A model generated the notes under the pieces. That model was not told the origin of the DNA, ran no database searches, and was given only the letters and a program-made list of their open reading frames with translations. Positions 44,002 to 53,267 of a stretch of DNA of 64,000 nt are shown here, in pieces. A program made the position numbers and the translations under genes. The DNA comes from Clostridiaceae bacterium (GTDB taxonomy: Bacteria; Bacillota; Clostridia; Clostridiales; Clostridiaceae). The stretch spans positions 62,001 to 126,000 of the forward strand of contig CABIZX010000005.1 in NCBI GenBank assembly GCA_902363375.1, read 5' to 3'. The first letter of the stretch is position 1; each line of letters opens with the position of its first letter.

Positions 44002-45135
44002 ATGAATTTCAATGACACATTAAAAAGTGCAGAATTAGTTATAGCAACAAATGAAGTACCTCTTATTGTAGGAGAAAGTGGTATAGGTAAGACAGCCCTT
44101 GCTAAAACTTTAGCGAGAAAGCATGGATGGAGCTTCGTTGTTATAGATGGAAATCTTTTGAAGGAAGGAGAGATAGGAGGATTACCTACAGTTGAAGAAT
44201 ATAGGATAAAAGATAGCAAGGGAAGAGCTGTTAGTAAAAAGGCAACCATTTATGCTGTTCACACAAAACTTAGAGAAATAGATAACCTTATCCTAAAAGG
44301 TAAAGAAGTACTTTTGTTTATAGATGAAATAAATCGTTGCGAGCATAGTGTGCAACAAGAGCTTATGAACCTAATTTTAAACAGGGAGATAAATGGATAT
44401 AAGCTTCATGATAAAGTTAAAATATTAGCTGCGATGAATCCATCTAGTAAATATGGTTCAGATTTTGATTATCAAGTAGTAGATATGGATGCAGCACAAG
44501 AGAATAGATTTGTATGGCTGAACATGGAAAGTGATGCACAAGGGTGGATAAAATGGGCAATAGAAAATCAGATTGATAATAAAATTATAGAATTTATATC
44601 TACTTTTCCAGAGCACCTTCACAGTATTAATGAAGATGATATAAGAGCTACTCCAAGAAGTTTTGAGAGAGTATCTAAGAGCTATAAGCTATACAAAGAA
44701 AATAAAGATAGCATACCAAGAAGAGTGTTTTTAAATGTTCTAAAAGGAAACCTTGGGAGAATTATAGCGGAGCAGCTTATGGATTTTATAGATTCAGATA
44801 ATGTAGCTTTAATTTCTCCAGAAGAGATATTCGAAAAAGAAAACTTACAGGAAGAGACTAAGGAAAGGATATCAAAGGAAAGCCATACCAGATTATATTT
44901 AACATCAAGCAATATAATCAATTATATCAATAAAAAAATTCAAGATGTAGAAAGAAAAGATATAGACAAAATTATAAGTAGATTTGTTGAGTTTCTAAAG
45001 TTATATCCAATAGACTTGATGATTGGAATTATGCAAGATATGAGAGAAAGTAAAAGTAATATATATAACTTAGTATTAAATAATGAAGATTTTGTAGAAG
45101 CTTACTTTGCTGCTTATACCGAAATAAAAGGATAG
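44002..45135 (+). CDS. MoxR-type AAA+ ATPase
   Basis: A 377-residue AAA+ protein. Walker A is GESGIGKT (24-31), Walker B is LLFIDEINR (about 109), and sensor 1 lies in ILAAMNPSS. The arginine-finger region is in AAQENRFVWL, and a helical lid domain follows, from about 210. It groups with MoxR ATPases that work as chaperones with VWA proteins, often to load metal or remodel a partner. AGGAGG precedes the ATG. The VWA gene follows 7 bases later. Confidence 0.9.
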   Translation: MNFNDTLKSAELVIATNEVPLIVGESGIGKTALAKTLARKHGWSFVVIDGNLLKEGEIGGLPTVEEYRIKDSKGRAVSKKATIYAVHTKLREIDNLILKGKEVLLFIDEINRCEHSVQQELMNLILNREINGYKLHDKVKILAAMNPSSKYGSDFDYQVVDMDAAQENRFVWLNMESDAQGWIKWAIENQIDNKIIEFISTFPEHLHSINEDDIRATPRSFERVSKSYKLYKENKDSIPRRVFLNVLKGNLGRIIAEQLMDFIDSDNVALISPEEIFEKENLQEETKERISKESHTRLYLTSSNIINYINKKIQDVERKDIDKIISRFVEFLKLYPIDLMIGIMQDMRESKSNIYNLVLNNEDFVEAYFAAYTEIKG

Positions 45136-45142
45136 GTTAATT

Positions 45143-46546
45143 ATGAGTAAAAATTTTGAAGAATTAAGAATTAATCTTTATGACAGAATATCTAACTTGA
45201 TTAATAGTGGGGAAATGTTTAAAGCCAAAAGAGACGGTGAGCAGTTTGAAGTTGATATGCCAGGGGATTTATCAATAGAATTTTTTAAATTAGTAGATAA
45301 AGTGAATTTAGCCATTATAGAAGACAAAGAAAATTTCTATGGATATTTTTTATTTCAAGTTGGACGAGAAATAAGGTATGATATAGCCACACCTACAGCT
45401 ATAAATTTTAAAGGTGCTAAATATGTAATTTACTTCAATCCACTTATATTTTTACAGCTTGATATGAGCCAGATGCAGGGAAGTATAAAACATGAAATCC
45501 ATCATGTTTTAGCATTACATCTAGCACGAGCAAAAGAATTAAAGAAGAAGTATAGCACACTAGCAGTTAATATGGCAATGGATATAGTTTCTAATCAATA
45601 TATAGATCATCTGCCACCATACGCAACTACTTTAGAATGGGTGAACACAAAATATAATTTAAAGCTAGAACCATATAATTCTATGGATTATTATGTAAGG
45701 GAAATTCAAGGAGAATTAGATCTATTAGAAGAAGATAAAGAAGGAGAAGAAGATGACTCTAAAGGAGATATAAATGATGAATATGATCCTAAAAAAACTC
45801 ATGATACCTGGGATGAATCTGACGATATAGATGACAAAACCATGAGGTCTTTTACAGAGAAGTTTGCAGAGTTATCTAGTAAAGGAAAGCTTCCGATACA
45901 AGTAGAAGCTATGTTAAGGGCTTTAAAAGGAAATGAAAACGAGATTCCGTGGAATATATATTTGAAGAAGCTAATGGGAACTTTGGAGAGTAGTAAGAAG
46001 AAAACTGTTACAAGAAGGAATAGAAGACAGCCAAATAGGTTAGACTTAAGAGGCGAATTGAGAGGCCATAGGGCTAAAATTGCTGTAGCTATTGATATAA
46101 GTGGAAGTATAAGTGATACTGAGTTTAGGCAGGCTATGAAGGAAGTTCTTTCAATAGTAAAAAATTATAATAGTGAAGTTACTATAATAGAATGTGACAG
46201 TAATATAAAAAGAGCATATAAGGTTAAATCTATAAAGGATGTAAGAGAAAGAGTAGCTACAGGGGGAGGAACATTATTTACACCTGTATTTGAATACATT
46301 AATAATAGTGATATTAATTTACTTATATATTTTACTGATGGTAAAGGCGAAGATAGACTAAAGATAACACCTAAGGGGTTTAGAACTCTATGGGTGATAT
46401 CTGGAAGAGGAGAGAAGTTATCTTTAAAGGAGCCATATGGAGTTGTTAAAAAACTTAAAAAGATAGAAGAAAAAGAAGAGTTCATAGATATACATGATGT
46501 AAGAATTGATGGTTGGTCAATGAATAGTCATGAACCTACTATATAA
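45143..46546 (+). CDS. DUF2201-type metallopeptidase-like plus VWA domain protein
   Basis: A 467-residue protein. The N-terminal half has a putative zinc site HEIHH (H117, E118, H121) in SIKHEIHHVLALHLARA, as in the DUF2201 N-terminal domain. An acidic linker (about 195-235: EEDKEGEEDDSKGDIND) leads to a C-terminal VWA domain with the metal-ion site D318-I-S320-G-S322 and later TGGGTLFTPV and YFTDGKGE. The VWA domain would dock on the MoxR ATPase encoded just upstream. A MoxR-driven protease or metal-insertion machine is the inferred role. The ribosome binding site is weak (GATAGG), suggesting coupling to the previous gene. A terminator follows. Confidence 0.85.
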   Translation: MSKNFEELRINLYDRISNLINSGEMFKAKRDGEQFEVDMPGDLSIEFFKLVDKVNLAIIEDKENFYGYFLFQVGREIRYDIATPTAINFKGAKYVIYFNPLIFLQLDMSQMQGSIKHEIHHVLALHLARAKELKKKYSTLAVNMAMDIVSNQYIDHLPPYATTLEWVNTKYNLKLEPYNSMDYYVREIQGELDLLEEDKEGEEDDSKGDINDEYDPKKTHDTWDESDDIDDKTMRSFTEKFAELSSKGKLPIQVEAMLRALKGNENEIPWNIYLKKLMGTLESSKKKTVTRRNRRQPNRLDLRGELRGHRAKIAVAIDISGSISDTEFRQAMKEVLSIVKNYNSEVTIIECDSNIKRAYKVKSIKDVRERVATGGGTLFTPVFEYINNSDINLLIYFTDGKGEDRLKITPKGFRTLWVISGRGEKLSLKEPYGVVKKLKKIEEKEEFIDIHDVRIDGWSMNSHEPTI

Positions 46547-46592
46547 AGAATTAAATATAATATATCAATAGAATTAAATAATTTTTTTAATG

Positions 46593-46622
46593 AGCACTTA
46601 CTATTTATAAGTGCTTATTTTT
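46593..46622 (+). terminator. Terminator of the DUF4116-MoxR-VWA operon
   Basis: AGCACTTA (46593-46600) pairs with TAAGTGCT (46608-46615) around a 7-nt loop, followed by TATTTTTTAT. Confidence 0.82.
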
Positions 46623-46812
46623 TATGTATATACATAATATCTGCTTATTTAGCCCAACATATAAGTGATATAAGAATAATATGTTATATATTAAATAGCT
46701 TTAACTTCCTAAATAGATTTTGTAAAGCTAAAAGGGTTTGTTATGGCATTAGACACCTGTCTAAATATTTTCATCATTAATATATTTAAACTGTAAGAAA
46801 AGAGGTAATAAG

Positions 46813-49800
46813 ATGAGAAAAATGAAGACTATGGATGGTAATACAGCAGCAGCTCATATATCCTATGCATTTACAGAAGTAGCTGCTATATTTCCAATTA
46901 CGCCGTCTACACCTATGGCGGAGCTTGTAGATGAATGGTCTGCAAAGGGCAGAAAAAATATATTTGGTCAGCCTGTTAAAGTAGTTGAGATGCAGTCAGA
47001 AGCAGGAGCGGCTGGAGCATTACATGGTTCATTACAAGCAGGAGCTTTATCTACTACATATACAGCATCCCAAGGATTACTACTTATGATACCTAATATG
47101 TATAGAATGGTTGGAGAGAGATTACCAGCTGTTATACACGTTGCTGCAAGAGCTGTATCTACTTCCTCATTAAGTATATTTGGTGACCATCAAGATGTTA
47201 TGGCTACAAGACAAACTGGATTTGCAATGCTTGCAGAAGGTTCTGTTCAAGAGGTTATGGATTTAGCAGCAGTAGCACATTTAAGTGCTATAAAGGCTAA
47301 AATGCCTTTCCTTAGCTTTTTTGATGGTTTTAGAATTTCTCATGAAATACAAAAGGTTGAGGTCTTAGAGCAAGAAGAACTAGCTAAGCTCGTAGATTAT
47401 AATGCTATTGAGGATTTTAGAAAAAGTGCATTGAATCCAGACCATCCAGTTACAAGAGGAACTGCTCAAAACCCTGATTTATACTTCCAAATGTGTGAAT
47501 CACTTAATAGATACTATGAGGATATTCCTACTGTAGTAGAAAATTATATGAGTGAAATAACTAAGTTAACAGGAAGAGAATATCATTGCTTCGACTATTA
47601 TGGAGCACCTGACGCAGATAGAATAATAATATCTATGGGCTCTGTATCAGAGGTAGTTGAGGAAACGATAGATTACTTGAGAGCTAAAGGAGAAAAGGTA
47701 GGACTTGTAAAAGTAAGACTTTATAGACCATTCTCTATAGAAAGATTTATAAAGGTCATACCAAACACAGTTAAGAAGATAGCCGTACTTGATAGGACTA
47801 AGGAGCCAGGTTCTATTGGAGAGCCTCTTTACCTAGATGTAGTAAGAGCTCTATTTGGAAAAGAGAATGCTCCACTAGTAGTAGGTGGAAGATTTGGTCT
47901 TGGTTCAAAAGATCCAATTCCAGCTCATATTGCTGCTGTATTTGAAAACTTAAAAGCAGATAAGCCTAAAGATAGATTTACTATAGGTATAATTGATGAT
48001 GTTACTAACTCATCTCTAATGCCAAAAGAAGATATAGATGCAACTCCAGAGGGAACAACTTCTTGTAAATTCTGGGGATTAGGTTCAGATGGTACTGTTG
48101 GAGCAAATAAGAGTGCTATAAAAATCATTGGAGATCATACAGATATGTATGCTCAAGGATACTTCTCTTATGACTCTAAGAAATCAGGCGGTATAACAGT
48201 ATCTCACTTAAGATTTGGGAATAAACCAATTAAGTCTCACTATACCATTGATAAGGCTGATTTTGTTGCATGTCACAATCAATCTTATGTTTATAGCTAT
48301 AATTTATTACAGGGATTAAAGAGAAAAGGAAAGTTCCTTTTAAATACTCAGTGGACAGAAAAAGACCTGGAGGATAGATTACCTGCTGACTTAAAACGAT
48401 ACATTGCAGAAAATGATATAGATTTCTATACAATAAATGCTGTTAAGATTGCCCAAGAAATTGGTTTAGGCGGAAGAATAAACATGATAATGCAAGCTGC
48501 CTTCTTTAAAATAGCCGACATAATACCTATTGAAGATGCAGTTAAATATTTAAAAGAAGCAGTTATAACATCTTATGGTAAAAAGGGAGAGCAAGTAGTA
48601 AATATGAATCATGCTGCCATTGATGCAGGAATAAATTCTATAGTTAAAATAGATGTTCCAAGTCAATGGAAGGGAGCTAAAGATGATAAATTAGATATGG
48701 TGAAAGAATATCCTGAATTTATTAAAGATATTGTAGAGCCTATGAACAGAATGGAAGGAGATGCCATACCAGTTTCTACGTTAGTGAGAGAAGGGGTAGA
48801 TGATGGTACTTTCATGGCTGGTACAACTGCCTTTGAAAAGAGAGGGATAGCGGTAAATGTACCAGAGTGGATACCAGAAAATTGTATCCAATGTAATCAA
48901 TGTTCATATGTGTGTCCTCACGCAACTATTAGAGCTTTCTTGCTAAATGAAAATGAAAAAGAAAATGCTCCAAAGGATATGAAGCTTTTAGAAGCTAAGG
49001 GGCTTAAAAATGAAAACCCTATGTTCTTCCATATAGGAATTACACCTTTAGATTGCACAGGATGTGGAAATTGTGCGGAGGTTTGTCCAGCTAAAGAAAA
49101 AGCTTTAGTGATGAAGCCACAAGATAGCCAACATGATCAAATAGAAGTTTGGAACTATGCAGTAGAGAAGGTTGCAAATAAGAAGACATCAATCAATAAG
49201 AATACTATTAAAGGTAGCCAGTTTGAGCAACCATTACTTGAATTCTCAGGTGCGTGTGCAGGATGTGGTGAAACTCCATATGCTAAGCTTGTAACTCAAC
49301 TATTTGGAGATAGAATGATGATAGCTAATGCTACTGGTTGTTCTTCAATATGGGCAGCAGGAGGTCCTTCAACAGCTTATAGGCCTAACCAACAAGGTTA
49401 TGGCCCAGCATGGGCCAACTCATTATTTGAGGATAATGCTGAGTATGGATTTGGAATGTATATGGCTGTTAAAACTATAAGAGAAAGAATTGCAGAGAAT
49501 GTAAGAGTAGCTCTTAATAGTAATGAGATTTCAGATGAAGCTAAACCAGTATTACAAGAATGGCTTGAAAATATGGATAAAGGTGAAGGCACAAGAGATA
49601 GGGCAACTAAGTTAACACAAGTATTAGAAAAAGAAAATAGTAAAGTAGCTAAAAAGATATTAGAGGATAAGGAGTTTTTCGTTAGGAGATCACAATGGTT
49701 ATTTGGAGGAGACGGTTGGGCTTACGATATAGGATATGGCGGTCTTGATCATGTATTAGCCTCAGGAGAAAATGTAAATGTATTAGTATTTGATACAGAG

Positions 49801-50334
49801 GTTTATTCTAATACAGGAGGTCAATCTTCTAAATCAACTCCAACAGCAGCAGTAGCTAAATTTGCAGCTTCAGGAAAGAGAACTAAGAAGAAAGATTTAG
49901 GTATGATGGCTATGAGCTATGGTTATGTATATGTAGCTCAAGTATCTATGGGAGCAGATAAAAATCAGACTGTTAAGGCTATCGCAGAAGCAGAAGCTTA
50001 TGATGGACCATCTTTAATCATAGCTTACTCTACATGTATTAGTCATGGTATCAAGGGCGGTATGGCTAACTCACAAGAAGAAGAAAAAAGAGCTGTAGAA
50101 TCCGGATATTGGACTCTTTATAGATATAATCCTGATTTGAAAGGAACTAAAAATCCATTCTCTCTTGACTCAAAAGAACCAAAAGGAAACTTTAAAGATT
50201 TCTTATTAGGTGAAGTTAGATATGCATCCTTAGCTAAGGTATTCCCAGAAGTAGCAGAAGAATTGTTTGCAAAAACAGAAGAAGATGCAATGGAAAGATA
50301 TAACACATATAAGAAATTAGCAACTCAAGAATAG
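46813..50334 (+). CDS. nifJ: Pyruvate:ferredoxin (flavodoxin) oxidoreductase
   Basis: At 1173 residues this is a full-length single-chain PFOR. It converts pyruvate and CoA to acetyl-CoA and CO2 and reduces ferredoxin, the central step of clostridial energy metabolism. Domain I starts MDGNTAAAHISYAFTEVAAIFPITPS. The ferredoxin-like domain has two cluster motifs, C691-IQC-NQC-SYVC and C748-TGC-GNC-AEVC. The thiamine domain has CAGCGETPYAKL (fourth cluster cysteines) and FGGDGWAYDIGYGG. The reduced ferredoxin could feed the FFTR-like reductase at 27 kb. AGAGGT precedes the start. The 186 bases upstream hold no clear promoter motif. A terminator follows. Confidence 0.98.
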   Translation: MRKMKTMDGNTAAAHISYAFTEVAAIFPITPSTPMAELVDEWSAKGRKNIFGQPVKVVEMQSEAGAAGALHGSLQAGALSTTYTASQGLLLMIPNMYRMVGERLPAVIHVAARAVSTSSLSIFGDHQDVMATRQTGFAMLAEGSVQEVMDLAAVAHLSAIKAKMPFLSFFDGFRISHEIQKVEVLEQEELAKLVDYNAIEDFRKSALNPDHPVTRGTAQNPDLYFQMCESLNRYYEDIPTVVENYMSEITKLTGREYHCFDYYGAPDADRIIISMGSVSEVVEETIDYLRAKGEKVGLVKVRLYRPFSIERFIKVIPNTVKKIAVLDRTKEPGSIGEPLYLDVVRALFGKENAPLVVGGRFGLGSKDPIPAHIAAVFENLKADKPKDRFTIGIIDDVTNSSLMPKEDIDATPEGTTSCKFWGLGSDGTVGANKSAIKIIGDHTDMYAQGYFSYDSKKSGGITVSHLRFGNKPIKSHYTIDKADFVACHNQSYVYSYNLLQGLKRKGKFLLNTQWTEKDLEDRLPADLKRYIAENDIDFYTINAVKIAQEIGLGGRINMIMQAAFFKIADIIPIEDAVKYLKEAVITSYGKKGEQVVNMNHAAIDAGINSIVKIDVPSQWKGAKDDKLDMVKEYPEFIKDIVEPMNRMEGDAIPVSTLVREGVDDGTFMAGTTAFEKRGIAVNVPEWIPENCIQCNQCSYVCPHATIRAFLLNENEKENAPKDMKLLEAKGLKNENPMFFHIGITPLDCTGCGNCAEVCPAKEKALVMKPQDSQHDQIEVWNYAVEKVANKKTSINKNTIKGSQFEQPLLEFSGACAGCGETPYAKLVTQLFGDRMMIANATGCSSIWAAGGPSTAYRPNQQGYGPAWANSLFEDNAEYGFGMYMAVKTIRERIAENVRVALNSNEISDEAKPVLQEWLENMDKGEGTRDRATKLTQVLEKENSKVAKKILEDKEFFVRRSQWLFGGDGWAYDIGYGGLDHVLASGENVNVLVFDTEVYSNTGGQSSKSTPTAAVAKFAASGKRTKKKDLGMMAMSYGYVYVAQVSMGADKNQTVKAIAEAEAYDGPSLIIAYSTCISHGIKGGMANSQEEEKRAVESGYWTLYRYNPDLKGTKNPFSLDSKEPKGNFKDFLLGEVRYASLAKVFPEVAEELFAKTEEDAMERYNTYKKLATQE

Positions 50335-50345
50335 AAAATCATAAT

Positions 50346-50396
50346 AAAAGACTATATCATGAAATTTAATTAATAATCATGGTATAGTCTTTTTAG
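50346..50396 (+). terminator. Terminator after nifJ
   Basis: AAAAGACTATATCATG (from 50346) pairs with CATGGTATAGTCTTTT (50378-50394) with one wobble; a T-run is part of the right arm. Confidence 0.88.
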
Positions 50397-50497
50397 ATCT
50401 ATAAATAAAGTTGAAAATTTTTATTTATAGATGTTTAAAATAGAACTTTAAATAGGTAAATATAAAAAAAGTTATATATAATTATATAAATATAAAT

Positions 50498-51403
50498 TTA
50501 ATTGCACTTATTAGATAATTTAGGTGTAAAAATAACGAGCAATATAGATATAATAAGTACAATTGTGCAAGCTAGCCCACCTTCTGCACCAAAGGTTCCA
50601 CCAGAAAGTAAGGAATTGTTGAAATTTTTGATTTGTAAGATTGAAGCACCCATGTTCATTCCACTAACAGGTATTCCATATATGTTTCCTTGAGCAAAAT
50701 TCCACATAGAGTGAATTGCACATACTCCTATAATGTTATCTGCACGATAAGCATATACAGAAAAGAATACTCCAACTAGAATAATATTAATAAGTGGCAA
50801 TAGAGAAAATCCAGCATTAAAAATGTGAAGAAAGCCAAATAGACAAGAGTTTAAAATAATACCAAGAATGATTCCATTTTTAGCAGCGATAGAATTAAGT
50901 AAAAAACCTCTACATAAGAATTCTTCACTTGCTCCTTGTACCATAAATCCAAGGAAAAAGATAATAATTATAGGAATAGAAGATAGGGTAATACTAATAA
51001 ATGATAATTGCCCTGATAGCACTAAAATTAATACAACGGCACTAAACATAGTAAGACCTACTATTAGTCCAATTATATATTCTTTAAAAGCACCTTTTTT
51101 TATTAAGCCTATAGAACGAAGATTTCGTTTTTCAATAAATTTGCAATACAAAATGCAAAGTGCTATTAAAAAGGCTGTACCAAATAAACTTATAATCCCA
51201 ACTGTTTTACTATCCATAAAGAAAGATAATCCATTAGATTTAATCAATTTTATAATAGTTATCATAGCCATAGGAATTATAAGAAGAAGTTGGCTTAAAA
51301 ATATAAGAGCTATTGATATGATTAGATTAATTATAGGATTAAATTGGCGCTTAGCTTTTTTTGCTTCATCAATCATTATGGATGGGGTATTAAAAAAATT
51401 CAT
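50498..51403 (-). CDS. CPBP-family intramembrane metalloprotease
   Basis: I start at ATG 51403 (TTGGAGGA 7 bases upstream); an ATG 16 codons earlier has no site. The 301-residue membrane protein has about eight helices and the three CPBP motifs: GASEEFLCRGFLL (the EExxxR motif), FGFLHIFNAG (FxxxH) and AIHSMWNF (HxxxN). Members act as CAAX-type proteases or bacteriocin-immunity proteins, cutting inside the membrane. No bacteriocin gene is nearby, so the role is open. It is a single-gene unit, convergent with nifJ. Confidence 0.9.
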   Translation of the reverse strand: MNFFNTPSIMIDEAKKAKRQFNPIINLIISIALIFLSQLLLIIPMAMITIIKLIKSNGLSFFMDSKTVGIISLFGTAFLIALCILYCKFIEKRNLRSIGLIKKGAFKEYIIGLIVGLTMFSAVVLILVLSGQLSFISITLSSIPIIIIFFLGFMVQGASEEFLCRGFLLNSIAAKNGIILGIILNSCLFGFLHIFNAGFSLLPLINIILVGVFFSVYAYRADNIIGVCAIHSMWNFAQGNIYGIPVSGMNMGASILQIKNFNNSLLSGGTFGAEGGLACTIVLIISILLVIFTPKLSNKCN

Positions 51404-51592
51404 AAAAGATCCTCCAATATAAATATAACTATAATAATTTATATTCAACACTATACTATATTTTACAATATTTTGAACAAATTTATAAAATTTTAAAATG
51501 CAATGTATAGAAAAATCATGGATTAATGTATAATAATAAATAGATTATTAAAGCAATAAAATAAATATTTTAAGTATAAGGAGAGAACATAT

Positions 51593-51952
51593 ATGAGTAT
51601 ATTATTTATTGAGTATCCAAAGTGCACTACATGTATTAAAGCTAAAAAGTTTCTTATAGAGAATAATGTTGACTTTGAGGATAGGCATATAGTTGATAAT
51701 AATCCAACTAAGGAAGAATTAACTCTATGGATTGATAAGAGTGGTCTTGAGATTAAAAAATTCTTTAATACATCAGGTAAGCTTTATAAAGAGATGGAAT
51801 TGAAGGATAAGATTAAAGATATGTCAAAGGAAGAGTGCATAGAGCTTCTTTCTACTAATGGGATGTTAGTAAAAAGACCCTTACTTATAGATGGAGATAA
51901 GGTTTTAGTAGGTTTTAAAGAAGATAATTATAGAGAATTTCTAAACAAATAG
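51593..51952 (+). CDS. ArsC/Spx-family thioredoxin-fold protein
   Basis: A 119-residue protein of the ArsC/Spx/YffB fold. The N-terminal YPKCTTCIKAKKFL carries a CxxC motif (about residues 11-14), and VKRPLLIDGDKVLVGF is the usual C-terminal motif with the RP pair. Members are either glutathione/thioredoxin-linked reductases or RNA-polymerase-binding regulators such as Spx and MgsR. Length and CxxC fit both; I do not choose. No arsenic-resistance genes are nearby. AAGGAG precedes the start, and a terminator follows. Confidence 0.85.
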   Translation: MSILFIEYPKCTTCIKAKKFLIENNVDFEDRHIVDNNPTKEELTLWIDKSGLEIKKFFNTSGKLYKEMELKDKIKDMSKEECIELLSTNGMLVKRPLLIDGDKVLVGFKEDNYREFLNK

Positions 51953-51996
51953 AATTAGAATATACATGGAAATTTATAATGTACTGAATTTAATGG

Positions 51997-52033
51997 AGCT
52001 GCCTTAAAACTTTAGTTTTAAGGCAGCTTTAAT
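51997..52033 (+). terminator. Terminator after the ArsC/Spx-like gene
   Basis: AGCTGCCTTAAAACT (51997-52011) and AGTTTTAAGGCAGCT (52014-52028) form a 14-15-bp stem, with TTTAATTT after. Confidence 0.88.
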
Positions 52034-52197
52034 TTATAAAAGAGCTAGATAAATAATTATCCATTTATTGAACTATCAATAATTATCTAATATTAATTTA
52101 AAACTTAATAGATGAAATAGGAGCCTTAGGATATAATTTAATGTATAAGACAGTTTTTATATTTAGGTATTTAACGCTTAAATAGAAAGGAAGAAGT

Positions 52198-53259
52198 ATG
52201 AAGAGGTTAGAAATAAATCTTCCCAATAATTATTATGAAATCTTTATTAAATCAGGAATTATAAATAATATGGGTGAAGAGATTTCGAAAATATATTCAG
52301 GAGATAAAGTAGCTTTAATTACTGATGAAAATGTAGATAGATTTTATGGTGATATAGTAAAAAAATCATTAATAGATATGAATTTTAAAGTTTTAAAGGT
52401 GGTTATAAAGCCAGGAGAAGAAAGTAAATCCATGGATAGCTTAGTAGAGCTCTATAATAAACTTTTAGATTTTAAATTGAATAGAGGAAATTTAATTATA
52501 GCTTTAGGTGGAGGTGTAATTGGAGATTTAGTGGGGTTTTGTGCAGCCACTCTTTTGAGAGGAATACCTTTCATTCAAGTTCCAACTTCACTACTTGCAC
52601 AAATAGACTCATCAATAGGTGGAAAGGTAGCTATAGACTTACCAAAGGGCAAAAATTTAGTAGGGAGCTTTTATCATCCTAAAGCTGTTTATATAGATCC
52701 AGGAGTACTTAAAACTCTAGAGAAAAGATATGTAAATGATGGTCTAGGAGAGGCTATAAAGTATGGACTAATAAAAGATAAAGAGCTATTTGAGAAGTTT
52801 GAGAATATAGAAAGCTATGATGAGCTATTTGAAAATATGGGAGACATTATATATAGATGTTGTAACATAAAAAAACAGGTAGTAGAGAAGGATGAAAAAG
52901 ATACTGGAGAAAGAATGGTATTAAATTTTGGTCATACAATAGGCCACGCTATAGAAAAACTTCAAAATTACGAAGGAGTTTCTCATGGTGAAGCAGTAGC
53001 TATAGGGATGCATTTAATATCACTTAAATGCGAAGAATTAAATATATGTGGAGTAGGAGTAACCAGTAGAATAAAGAAGCTACTAGATAAATTTAATCTA
53101 CCTTACACATTACAGGGAGAAAGTAGAGAAGATATTATTGATGCAATTTCGGTAGATAAAAAGACTATAGGAAATTTTATAAATTTAATTCTTATTAAGG
53201 ATATAGGAGAGGTTTATATATATAAAGCTAGTCCAGAAGAATTAGAGAGGTTTATTTAG
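52198..53259 (+). CDS. aroB: 3-dehydroquinate synthase
   Basis: AroB cyclises DAHP to 3-dehydroquinate, the second step of the shikimate pathway, using NAD+ and a divalent metal. The 353-residue protein shows KPGEESKSMDSL, the NAD-binding ALGGGVIGDLVGFCAATLLRG, SSIGGKVAIDLPKGKN and metal-binding histidines in NFGHTIGHAIE and SHGEAVAIGM. AAAGGAAG precedes the start. It is the first gene of aroB-aroA-aroC-aroK; aroA follows 8 bases later. I see no T-box or other riboswitch in the 169 bases between the previous terminator and this gene. Confidence 0.97.
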   Translation: MKRLEINLPNNYYEIFIKSGIINNMGEEISKIYSGDKVALITDENVDRFYGDIVKKSLIDMNFKVLKVVIKPGEESKSMDSLVELYNKLLDFKLNRGNLIIALGGGVIGDLVGFCAATLLRGIPFIQVPTSLLAQIDSSIGGKVAIDLPKGKNLVGSFYHPKAVYIDPGVLKTLEKRYVNDGLGEAIKYGLIKDKELFEKFENIESYDELFENMGDIIYRCCNIKKQVVEKDEKDTGERMVLNFGHTIGHAIEKLQNYEGVSHGEAVAIGMHLISLKCEELNICGVGVTSRIKKLLDKFNLPYTLQGESREDIIDAISVDKKTIGNFINLILIKDIGEVYIYKASPEELERFI

Positions 53260-53267
53260 GAGGAAAA

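Noticed and set aside
50868..51422. 184-codon open frame antisense to the CPBP protease gene
   Set aside because: Complement of a hydrophobic membrane gene; the opposite strand has all three family motifs and a good start.
52034..52197. T-box or other riboswitch before the shikimate operon
   Set aside because: No TGGNACC-type T-box sequence, no specifier-like stem and no second terminator seen.
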